The notes under the pieces: model-generated
What the model saw: the letters and a program-made list of their open reading frames with translations, nothing else
Databases searched by the model: none
Told to the model about the DNA's origin: nothing
Program-made: the position numbers and the translations under genes
NCBI GenBank assembly: GCA_012510495.1
Contig: JAAZHX010000066.1
Coordinates: 1 to 58,006 of the forward strand
From: Smithella sp.
GTDB taxonomy: Bacteria; Desulfobacterota; Syntrophia; Syntrophales; Smithellaceae
Reading direction: 5' to 3'
Length of the DNA: 58,006 bases
Shown here: positions 33,298-41,900 of the stretch, piece after piece
Numbering within the stretch: the stretch's first letter is position 1
Layout of the letters: every line of letters starts with the position of its first letter

Positions 33298-34419
33298 TTA
33301 CGTTTTCAGCAGTGCTGCGCCGATTTTTTCCTGACGGATTTGCAGGCGTCTTTTTTGAAGCATTTCCAGAAATTCCATGTCTTTTTGCAGAAGTCCGAAG
33401 CGTTCGGGCGGTTGAATGTGCAGGCGTTGGAGCCACCGGGCGACGTCGGCGTGAAACTCCGCCGCGATGCGGGCAAAGGCAATGCCGAGCGGCGCGGGGG
33501 CGCCTGTGCCCCGGTCGAGCCTGCCGGCGGCTTCATAAGCGAGGATCCTGAGAGCCTCCCACAGGGCATGCAACGCGCCCCATTCGCCCGCCAGAGTTCG
33601 GTCCGCGGCCGCGGGATGTTCCAGAAGAGCTGCCTTCAGGAGGTCCAGTTGCGCGGCCATGCCGCCCAGAACGGGCCCCGTCATCACGATGTCTTCCGTT
33701 TCTCCCAGAGGGACGACGATGTCCTCCCAGGCGCTTCCCTCCCGGCCGAGGACGGATGTCTTCGGGACAAGACAGCGGTTCAGTTGAATGCCGCCGTGCG
33801 GGGAAGGCTTTAAAAAATTCAGAGACATCGGCGGCGTGACGCAAAGGCCCTGCGTGTCGCGCGGGACGATAAACGCGGTAAAGCCTTTTCGCGCCGACGC
33901 ATCGTCGGTTACGGCGACCACCACAAACAAATCGGCAATCGGTCCGTTGGTCAGGTAGGTTTTTTCGCCGTTCAGGAGGTAGCATTCCCCCTGCTGTTGC
34001 GCTTTTGTGGCCAGCGTTTTCGGAGAGGCGCCGCGTCCCGGTTCGGAGACGGCAAAGCTTATGGTGCAATCTCCCAGGGCTGCGGTGCGCAGATATTGTC
34101 GGCATTGCTCCGGCGTGCCGAATGCCCCCACAACTGAGCGGGCGATCATCTGCTGGAAGATCCAGGACATCCCCAACCCCAGATTCAAACCGCTGCGGAC
34201 AAACGTCTCTCCGCAACGCAAAAGGTCAAGATATCCCCTGCCGTCGCCGCCTTCGCTCTCCGGAAGGCCGACCCTGAACAGCCCGGTCCTTCCCATTTCC
34301 CGCCAGAGGTCTGCGGGAAATTCCTGCCCCGTCTGGAGATCTGTACGCATGGCGACGTGTCGTGCGGCAAAATCCGCGACCTGCGCCGGCATGTCGAAAG
34401 GCTTGTCCGGTTGTTTCAT
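33298..34419 (-). CDS. Acyl-CoA dehydrogenase-like protein with an atypical C-terminal domain
   Basis: A 373-residue protein. The N-terminal and middle domains are normal for acyl-CoA dehydrogenases (WREMGRTGLFRVGLPESEGG, CTISFAVSEPGRGASPKTLA, LLNGEKTYLTNGPIADLFVV). The C-terminal helical domain is shortened, and I cannot find the usual GGxGY and the Glu-containing segment before the end (LQKRRLQIRQEKIGAALLKT). It may have another catalytic base or be a non-canonical member. AGAGGAAAAC stands before the ATG. Confidence 0.78.
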   Translation of the reverse strand: MKQPDKPFDMPAQVADFAARHVAMRTDLQTGQEFPADLWREMGRTGLFRVGLPESEGGDGRGYLDLLRCGETFVRSGLNLGLGMSWIFQQMIARSVVGAFGTPEQCRQYLRTAALGDCTISFAVSEPGRGASPKTLATKAQQQGECYLLNGEKTYLTNGPIADLFVVVAVTDDASARKGFTAFIVPRDTQGLCVTPPMSLNFLKPSPHGGIQLNRCLVPKTSVLGREGSAWEDIVVPLGETEDIVMTGPVLGGMAAQLDLLKAALLEHPAAADRTLAGEWGALHALWEALRILAYEAAGRLDRGTGAPAPLGIAFARIAAEFHADVARWLQRLHIQPPERFGLLQKDMEFLEMLQKRRLQIRQEKIGAALLKT

Positions 34420-34469
34420 GTTTTCCTCTGTTTCAGATGCCGGCGTTTTTCCGGGCGCGGCGGAATACG

Positions 34470-35855
34470 TTACAAAACCAGCTCCTCGATGAACGTGAAC
34501 AGCTGGTTGACGTTGCGGCAGGCGCGCACTTCATGGCAGTGGCGCAGGTACGTCCGGATCTCGCTGTCGCCCGTGCCCCACAGTTTCTCCGGTTCGGGAT
34601 TAAGCCAGATGACCCGTCGGCAGCGCTCCCGCATGACGCCCAGAATCGCGTCTTCCGGATTCATGTAATTCGACCGACCGTCGCCGACGATGATGAGCGT
34701 CGTCTTTTTCGTCAGAAGATCCATGTAATTTTTTTTAAAATTTCTGAGCGTCTCGCCGTAATCGGTTGGCGCCGAGTAGTGCACGTCCGCTTCTTCCATG
34801 ACGATGCGGACGGCTTCGAAGATATCCTGCTCCTCAAAGATGCCGGTGACGTTCGTCAACTGGTCGATGAAGACAAAACTGTTGACCTTATCGAAGCAGT
34901 CCTGAAGGGAATAAACCAGATTGAGCATGAAGCGGGCCGCGGCCCAGACGGATCCGGACACGTCGCAAAGGGTGACGATCCGGCTTTTGCGCAGGCTTTT
35001 CCGGCGGTACTTGATGTCGAGGGGGACGCCGTCGTATTTGGCGGACGCCCGCAGGGTTTTTTTTACGTCCAGATTTCCCCGGTCGCGGACGGCAAAGCGC
35101 CGGCTGACGATGTTTTTCAGTTTGCGCACCAAGCGTTCGATGGCTTCGCGCATTTCCTCCACTTCCTCGCGGGTGAAGGACGAAAACGCTTTTTCACCGA
35201 GGTCGCGAACGCGTTGCTCGTGCGTTTTTATTTTTTTGGCGCCGCCGCCGCCCGCCTGCGGCTCGTAAACCAGAATGGACCGCGCCGCCGCCACGCGATC
35301 TTCAAAATGCGCCGCAAGGTTATGACGGTCCGCCGGCGTCATGTTCAATTCGTTGTTTTCCAGAAGTGCGGCGGTGGCGTTTGCCGCGGCATTGATCTGC
35401 AGCAGAACGTTGAAGCGGCTGGCGAGCGGCCCGAGATTGAACCGGGCGGGCGATGCCGCGTCATCCGATTCCGAATGGATCCGGCGCATTTCCGCCAGCA
35501 GGGCCATGGGATTGCCGGCCAGAAAATCCACCACGGCATCGTACATCGGATTGTCATGCGGTTTTTGTCTCAACAGGTCCGTCGCCTCCCGAATGCGGTC
35601 GATCTGGGAGGCCGCCTGCCGCATGTCTTCAGCGTTGACGCGCATTTCGTGAAAAAACAGATGGTAGAGGCGTTCAAAGTGCTTCAGTTCCCGCAGGCTT
35701 TTGGCAAAATTGGCCCGCAGCAGGGCCTTGAACTGCAGCTCATCGGTCGGGTCGATCAGCGCGAGCTGCCTGAGCGTGTCGAGGACTTCGGAGGTGGAGA
35801 CGCGCAGCCCCGCAGCCCGGCAGCAGGAAACAAATTGCCCAATCAGTTTGACCAT
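34470..35855 (-). CDS. CoxE-like VWA-domain protein
   Basis: A 461-residue protein. Residues 1-240 are helical with basic patches. The C-terminal von Willebrand A domain carries the MIDAS residues: TLCDVSGSVWAA (D-x-S-x-S), PTDYGETL (Thr) and IIVGDGRSNYMNP (Asp). CoxE/YehP-type VWA proteins work with MoxR AAA+ ATPases as metal-cofactor insertion or enzyme-activation machines. The moxR gene lies upstream in the same direction with a 167-base gap. The target enzyme is not in view. Confidence 0.9.
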   Translation of the reverse strand: MVKLIGQFVSCCRAAGLRVSTSEVLDTLRQLALIDPTDELQFKALLRANFAKSLRELKHFERLYHLFFHEMRVNAEDMRQAASQIDRIREATDLLRQKPHDNPMYDAVVDFLAGNPMALLAEMRRIHSESDDAASPARFNLGPLASRFNVLLQINAAANATAALLENNELNMTPADRHNLAAHFEDRVAAARSILVYEPQAGGGGAKKIKTHEQRVRDLGEKAFSSFTREEVEEMREAIERLVRKLKNIVSRRFAVRDRGNLDVKKTLRASAKYDGVPLDIKYRRKSLRKSRIVTLCDVSGSVWAAARFMLNLVYSLQDCFDKVNSFVFIDQLTNVTGIFEEQDIFEAVRIVMEEADVHYSAPTDYGETLRNFKKNYMDLLTKKTTLIIVGDGRSNYMNPEDAILGVMRERCRRVIWLNPEPEKLWGTGDSEIRTYLRHCHEVRACRNVNQLFTFIEELVL

Positions 35856-36022
35856 AAATCACCACGACGGAATTCCGGAGGCGCGTCCCCTGAAAGAGGG
35901 TTGCCCTGCCGGTTCGGGTCTTTACCGTTGCCCAAAGATATTTCTTTAGGCAACAGACGGTTGAAATTCAGCACGTCTGAAGGGTCGTGCGGCGCGTTCG
36001 CTTTTTCCCGGGACAGATAGCG

Positions 36023-36943
36023 TCATGAAAGCCCGGCGCCGACGACCCGGTCGATGTCTTTCCGCACCTTTTCCAGATCCGCCTGGTATTTGCAAATGAC
36101 GTTGAGGGTTTCCGAGATGACTTCCGGCGTCAGTTCGGTAATCTGCAGCGCCAGAAGCGATTGCGCCCAATCCAGGGTTTCGGAAATGCTGGGACTTTTT
36201 TTCAGATCCAGGGTGCGGATTCTGCGGATCGAATCCACCAGGACGGCGCAGAGCCTTTCCTCGATGTCCGGAATTTTCAGGCGGACTATCGAGATTTCCG
36301 TGTCGCGCGCCGGATAATCGATGTAGAGATGAACGCAGCGGCGCTTGAGGGCGTCGCTCATATCGCGATAGTTGTTCGACGTGAGCAGGACAAAGGGGAT
36401 CCGGACGGCCGTTCGCGTCCCCAGCTCCGGAATGGAAACCTGAAAATCACTGAGCAACTCCAGCAGGAAGGCCTCGAACTCCGGATCGGACTTGTCCACC
36501 TCGTCGAGCAGCAGCACGACGGGCTTGGCCGAACTGATGGCCTGCAGAAGCGGACGCGGCTGGATGAAACGGTCGGAAAAAAAAGCGTCTTCCTGGGCGG
36601 CGATGGCATCGACCGCTTCAGCAAGCGTTGCGGTGGCGCCGATGATATCGTTGATCCGGTCCTTGACCATCTGCGTGTAGAGCAGTTGCTTGGCGTATTC
36701 CCATTCATAGAGGGCTTTGGCCTCGTCCAGTCCTTCGTAGCACTGGAGACGGATCAACTCACGTCCCAGGCTGCGCGCCACCGCCTTGGCCAGCTCCGTT
36801 TTACCGACGCCCGCCGGCCCTTCGATCAAAACGGGCTTCTGGGTCGCCTGCGCCAGAAAAATGACCGTGGCAATTTCCCGGGACGGGATATAGCCTGCCT
36901 CAATCAACCTTTGTTCGACATCTGAAACGGTTTTATAGGACAT
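36023..36943 (-). CDS. MoxR-family AAA+ ATPase
   Basis: A 306-residue ATPase with Walker A VLIEGPAGVGKTELAKAVAR, Walker B VVLLLDEVDKSDPEFEAFLL, the sensor LLTSNNYRDMSDALKRRC and a C-terminal lid. Together with the CoxE-like protein it forms a MoxR/VWA pair, a class known to activate or assemble enzymes such as CO dehydrogenase. The start at 36943 (MSYKTVSDVEQ) is chosen over the frame start at 36979 by the family pattern. The gene order is moxR then coxE-like. Confidence 0.93.
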   Translation of the reverse strand: MSYKTVSDVEQRLIEAGYIPSREIATVIFLAQATQKPVLIEGPAGVGKTELAKAVARSLGRELIRLQCYEGLDEAKALYEWEYAKQLLYTQMVKDRINDIIGATATLAEAVDAIAAQEDAFFSDRFIQPRPLLQAISSAKPVVLLLDEVDKSDPEFEAFLLELLSDFQVSIPELGTRTAVRIPFVLLTSNNYRDMSDALKRRCVHLYIDYPARDTEISIVRLKIPDIEERLCAVLVDSIRRIRTLDLKKSPSISETLDWAQSLLALQITELTPEVISETLNVICKYQADLEKVRKDIDRVVGAGLS

Positions 36944-37006
36944 GTCCGACCTTTCTGCCGAAACTCTTATAACAAACATCCCGCGCGGTCAAGCAGAGCG
37001 ACCAGA

Positions 37007-37027
37007 GGTGTATATATGCTATACACC
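37007..37027. promoter_or_regulatory. Operator-like palindrome
   Basis: GGTGTATA (37007-37014) and TATACACC (37020-37027) are perfect inverted arms around five bases. The half-site GTATACACC recurs at 37190-37199. Both lie in the 348-base gap between the moxR start and the OadG-like gene, so a regulator of either gene may bind here. A TATAAT at 37101 has no matching -35. I see no other gene in the gap. Confidence 0.4.
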
Positions 37028-37291
37028 CTGAAGGTTGAAGGCGAATTAAAGAAAGCGCCCCTGGTGACATTTAATTTAAGATGTTTCCGTTACCGACATA
37101 TATAATTGAAATCACTCAAAACAAACAAATTGACATTGTGAAAAATTATAGATAGGAAACCATCAGCGTTGTCGTAGTAACTTGTATGTATTGTATACAC
37201 CAGTGGCCGGCCTGAGCGCTGAATAGGCGCGTGGCCGTTTTTCATCATTGTTGGATGTATCGATCAAAGCAGGAGGAGGTCTGATATCAGC

Positions 37292-37429
37292 ATGATTGAC
37301 ATGGGATTGGCTGTAAAGATCGCCGGAGGCGGATTTGGCCTGGTTTTCTTTCTTCTTACGATTCTTTGGTTTACCATATGGCTGACCAGAATCGTCGCGG
37401 AAAAGACAACAAAGTTTATGCGCAAGTAG
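37292..37429 (+). CDS. OadG-like small gamma subunit of a Na+-translocating decarboxylase
   Basis: A 45-residue protein starting MIDMGLAVKIAGGGFGLVFF and continuing LLTILWFTIWLTRIVAEK, that is, one membrane segment followed by a short basic end. This is the pattern of OadG/GcdC-type gamma or delta subunits, which anchor the biotin carrier and carboxyltransferase to the membrane subunit. AGGAGGAGG (37271-37279) lies 11 to 12 bases upstream. It is followed 47 bases later by the beta subunit gene. It is shorter than classic OadG, which also has a long proline-rich tail. Confidence 0.68.
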   Translation: MIDMGLAVKIAGGGFGLVFFLLTILWFTIWLTRIVAEKTTKFMRK

Positions 37430-37476
37430 GATAAATGGCTTCATTAACATAACGATTATTCAATACAGGAATCGAC

Positions 37477-38820
37477 GTGTTTGGCCTTTTAGAAAGCGGT
37501 TTTCAGTTTTTTACGTGGGGTAACGCCCTGATGATCCTCATCGGCGGCGTTTTTATTTATCTGGCGATTGCAAAAAAAATGGAACCTCTTATTTTGCTTC
37601 CTATCGGCTTCGCCATCATGCTCGTTAATTTACCCGTTGGGGGATTGATGGATTATGAGCATGAGATGAAAGCAAAGAAATCAGGGATCATCAGTCAAAT
37701 CTCCGTGGAGAAGGGCAATGTTTTTGATAAAGACGCTGTTGTTGTACAGACGGACACAGGAGACATTGCCTCACCGGTTTTCGGGCGGGTCAAAGAAATT
37801 AAAGTAAAAAAAGGTCAGCACGTCGAAGCAGGCGATGTCATCGCCGTTATGCTCACCCAGCAGCAGACCAACCAGGCGGAAGTTCCGACAAAACCGGTCG
37901 GGTTGCTGGCAATCTTTTTCTCCTTTGGCATTATGTGGCAGATTCTTCCGCCCCTTATTTTCCTGTGTCTCGGGGCGCTGACGGATTTCGGTCCCATGCT
38001 GGCCAATCCAAAAACGCTTCTTCTGGGCGCCGCCGCTCAGTTCGGTGTTTACTTTGCCTTTTTCCTGTCCCTTCTGTTCGGCTTTTCCTTCAACGAGGCA
38101 GCTTCCATCGGCATTATCGGGGGCGCCGAGGGACCGACGACTATTTATGTTACGGCGCAGCTGGCGCCGCATATTATCGGCGCGACGGCGGTGGCCTGTT
38201 ACTCTTACATGGCCCTGGTTCCGCTGATTTTGCCCCCCGTCATCAAGCTGCTGACGACGAAAAAGGAGCGCGCGATTTACATGAAGCCGTCGCTGCGGCA
38301 AGTGTCGAAACTGGAGAAAATCCTTTTCCCGCTTGTTACCACCATAATCGTAATTCTCTTTGTCCCTGCTTCTGCTCCGCTGATCGGCTGTTTTATGCTG
38401 GGCAACCTTTTCAGGGAAAGCGGCGTTGTGGAGCGACTCAGCCAAACGGCACAGACAGTTTTTATCGACGTGCTGACCATCATCCTGACGGTTTCCATCG
38501 GCGGCGCCATGGTTGCGGAAAACTTCCTCCAGGCCAAGACGCTGCTCGTTCTGATTCTCGGGGTTGTTTCATTTGCCAGTGCGGCCGCAGCCGGTGTCAT
38601 TCTGGCGAAAATCATGAACCTGTTCCTGAAGGAAAAAATCAATCCGATGATTGGCGCAGCGGGTGTATCGGCGGTGCCCATGTCTGCACGGGTGGTCCAG
38701 GTGATGGGTCAACAGGAAAACAAAAAGAACTTTCTGCTGATGCATGCGATGGGGCCTAACGTTGCCGGGGCCATCGGGGCCGCTATCGCCGGCGGCGTGT
38801 TCATCGGTATTCTGGGGTGA
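37477..38820 (+). CDS. Na+-translocating decarboxylase beta subunit with an inserted biotinyl/lipoyl-like domain
   Basis: A 447-residue membrane protein of the OadB/GcdB/MmdB family. The pump core has LTDFGPMLANPKTLLLGAAA, GIIGGAEGPTTIYVTAQLA and AGVSAVPMSARVVQVMGQQE, conserved in the family, with about ten membrane segments. After the first membrane segments, residues about 60-137 hold an extra soluble domain: SGIISQISVEKGNVFDKDA, then GDIASPVFGRVKEIKVKKGQ, then HVEAGDVIAVM. This is the pattern of a biotinyl/lipoyl barrel-sandwich domain but without the EAMKM biotinylation site. The start is GTG at 37477 with AGGA upstream. The alpha and biotin-carrier subunits are not adjacent. Confidence 0.88.
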   Translation: MFGLLESGFQFFTWGNALMILIGGVFIYLAIAKKMEPLILLPIGFAIMLVNLPVGGLMDYEHEMKAKKSGIISQISVEKGNVFDKDAVVVQTDTGDIASPVFGRVKEIKVKKGQHVEAGDVIAVMLTQQQTNQAEVPTKPVGLLAIFFSFGIMWQILPPLIFLCLGALTDFGPMLANPKTLLLGAAAQFGVYFAFFLSLLFGFSFNEAASIGIIGGAEGPTTIYVTAQLAPHIIGATAVACYSYMALVPLILPPVIKLLTTKKERAIYMKPSLRQVSKLEKILFPLVTTIIVILFVPASAPLIGCFMLGNLFRESGVVERLSQTAQTVFIDVLTIILTVSIGGAMVAENFLQAKTLLVLILGVVSFASAAAAGVILAKIMNLFLKEKINPMIGAAGVSAVPMSARVVQVMGQQENKKNFLLMHAMGPNVAGAIGAAIAGGVFIGILG

Positions 38821-38928
38821 CCGGATGAGAGCCCGTCTTCTGAAAAGCTTTTGCGGTGTTGAAAAACTCCTTATGCATCACGGATGACAATCCGTTTGTG
38901 GATTAATGCCTGGTCCTGCCGGGTCGGC

Positions 38929-38966
38929 AGATATTACGTCTTGAAATAAGGCGTAATATCTGTTTT
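38929..38966 (+). terminator. Probable terminator after the decarboxylase genes
   Basis: AGATATTACG (38929-38938) pairs with CGTAATATCT (38952-38961) and is followed by GTTTTATTC. It is A/T-rich and the loop is 13 bases, so it is weaker than the one after dnaK. A small CGGAT/ATCCG hairpin lies at 38881-38894. Confidence 0.5.
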
Positions 38967-38991
38967 ATTCGACCGGTAAAGGCAGCGGCTT

Positions 38992-41900
38992 ATGAAAGCA
39001 GAATCAAAATCCCCGGCCGGCAATGGCCGGTGGATCTCTTCAGCATTAAAGGTGAATCTGGAGCGCACGGCGGCGGATGTTCAGATCCCGCAGCAATATG
39101 CTCCGATCCTCTCGATTGTCAAAGACCGTTACGGATTGCAGAAAAAAACCCGCGAGCTTCTCACCGAACTCAATCATCCTTACGTCAACTGGGACTTCGT
39201 GCTCCGGGAGCTCAAGTCCATCTCCATCGGCAATTTTCACATTTGCAACCGCCATCCCGACGGGCTCGCCGGTTTGTGGATACTGCTGACGATTTATTTC
39301 GATATTCTGAAATCCACGGCCGGCGAAGAAGTGAAAGACAGCGCACTGCACTACCTGTTCGACTACGCGGACACGGTGATCCTGCACAGCAAGGAGTTTC
39401 TGGAGAGGAATCTGTCGCTGTTCCCCCCCCTGATCGAATTCCTGGCGGAGCTGGCGGACGGCGAATCGGCTCTGTTTAAAAAATGCTCTTCCTATCTGAA
39501 AAGAATCCTCCGGACGGCGGCCGACAGGAACGTGGATCTGGTCACACCGGCATTCGACGCGCTGCTCTACAAAATGTTCCGCGTGACCTACGTTTTCTGG
39601 CTGAATCAACCCGATCCCGCGTTATGGCTGGTGGCCGAACGCAAGGCCGAGACGCCGCCGAATGAAACCCCTTATCTGGAATTGATCCGGCCGCTTTCTC
39701 ATCACCGGTTCCGCAAGCTGATGCTGGAGATCGAAGCGCTTCGTCCCCGGGACGGCGAAAAAGCCGGGGCGCATCTCCGGGACTTTTTGGCCCTTCCGGA
39801 TTATTTTCAGATTCTCGACACCTACCTTCGTGTCGCCTCCGCGCTGGAAAAAGCCGAAGCCTACGCGAACCGTCACCTCGTGAAGCTGGATTTTCTCTTC
39901 GGCGTTATGACGGCGCCGGGTCTGCAGGACCTCCATGCCGGCGCCATGCGGGAAATCAATGCGTCGCTGAAACTTGTTTTTCAAGAGGAAAAGAAAGAGA
40001 ATCTGGATATTATTATAAGGAAAATTTTCAGTTTCCTGAAAAAGAACACAGCCCGGAGTGAATTCCGCAGCGCGAGCATCGACTGTATCCTCACGGCGGC
40101 CCGGGAAGTCTTTGCGCAAAACGACCACCCCCTGGTGGAAATGTTCATGGACGAACTGATCGCCTACGGATTTGAATATCCGGAGATCCGGGGATCGACG
40201 GCCGAATGGCAGGTGCGGGTCAATCCCGAACATATCCGGACGATCCGCGCCTGGCTGGAAATCATCGCCCTGAAGCCGCGCTGGACGAAAAGGCTCGTTT
40301 CCGCGCTGATTATTCATCTGAAAATCGGCGGCATTTTCATCCGGGACACGGACCTGATTCAACGCGACATTTCCCGCTTGCTCAACGCGGACATTGCCCC
40401 GGCCTACAGCCTGATCAAGCAGCTTTTGCGTCTGTTCCCCGTGTACTTCAGCGAAATCGGCGCCGAAGGCGAACTCAGGGACCTGACGACCCGGGTGGAT
40501 GAGTTGTCCTGCCGCAACGACCGCCTGATCGATTTTTTCCGCAAACAGTCCCACGTCGAGAGCAACAGCCTGCTGGTCGAATTTATCGAGGATATTTTCC
40601 GCTTCTGGGTTTCCGGAGAAAAAAAAGCCATCCGCAAGCATGTTCCCGATGAAGTCTATGATCAGGTGGCCGGCGAGGGGCTGTATTTCGACGGCATGCA
40701 TCGGGCGCTGATCCACCTTTTTGAGGGCGCCGGAAATCAACCGGGGAAATTTCTGGAATGGGATCCGGAGAAAATTGCCGGGGAAATTTCCCGGATTCAG
40801 AATATTTCCGAGACGGACCGGGAGCGCGCGTCGCTCATGATCCGCATTTATCAGCTGATTTACAAGAAATACCATCCGCGGTACTATAATCTGTTGGGCG
40901 ATCTGGAGTCCGCCGGCGTTTTTACCGCGCAGGATCTTGTGTCGCTGAAACGGTCGCTGGCCGATAAAAACCATTACCGAAGTCTGAATGTCATTCTGAA
41001 ATGCCTCGGTTCGCTCAAGACCCAAATTCTTTCCGAAAAGAAAACCCGCCCTTTTGAAAACATCTACTACAAAAGGCACATTGCCGCGGGGATTCCATCC
41101 ATGTATGGAACCTACCACGAGGAAAAATTTGACGCGCTGGGGTTTTCCCTGCGCCTGGAGAGCCTTGCGGGAATGCTCTTTGAAGAGCTGATTCAATCCC
41201 TGAATCTGCAGTTTATCACCAAGCGCACCATCATCAGGGTCCATACCTATCTGTGGACCTATCTGAACGCGCTGGATCTGGAAGGGATTTCCACCGAAGG
41301 GCTGGTGGCCAAAGTCCGGTACATCACCAGCGCGCTGCCCATCAAGCAGTTTTCCATGGAGCAGTATCTGGATATTTTCCGGTTCATCTCCCGGGGGATT
41401 CAGGATGTCATCCGGGATTACTATATCGACGCCCACAGCGTCAATTTGCCGGTGATTCTCCGTCAGCTTCAGGCGCAGACGGATCCACCCGACGGCAAGC
41501 AGGACGAGGCCCGGATGGAGGAGTTCATCTATCGGCAATCGGAGAATTTTCTCCGGGGCATGATCTCGTCCGCCTTCGGACTGCAGGTGCTGGACAATTT
41601 TGTGCACACCGTCATCAAAACGCTCAACGCGGAGTTGGAAAAGTTCAAGGACAACAAGCGGATTGTCAACCTCCTGATGGATTACAATCCGGATCTGGCC
41701 GTGTCTCCCATCTACAGTAAAAACCCGAAAATGGACAACCAGATCCTGCTGGGCAACAAAGGCTATTTCCTCAAGCAGCTTGTTTCGTTCGGGTTCCAGG
41801 TGCCGCCGGGCTTTGTCATCACCACGGAAGTGTTCCGGGGATTTGACGCAGTTTATGGATACAAGTACATTTTCCGGGATCTGGCCCGGCGGGTCAACAG

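Noticed and set aside
39622-41607. A 661-codon open frame on the minus strand
   Set aside because: It lies fully within the 1412-residue plus-strand gene and has the composition of an antisense shadow.
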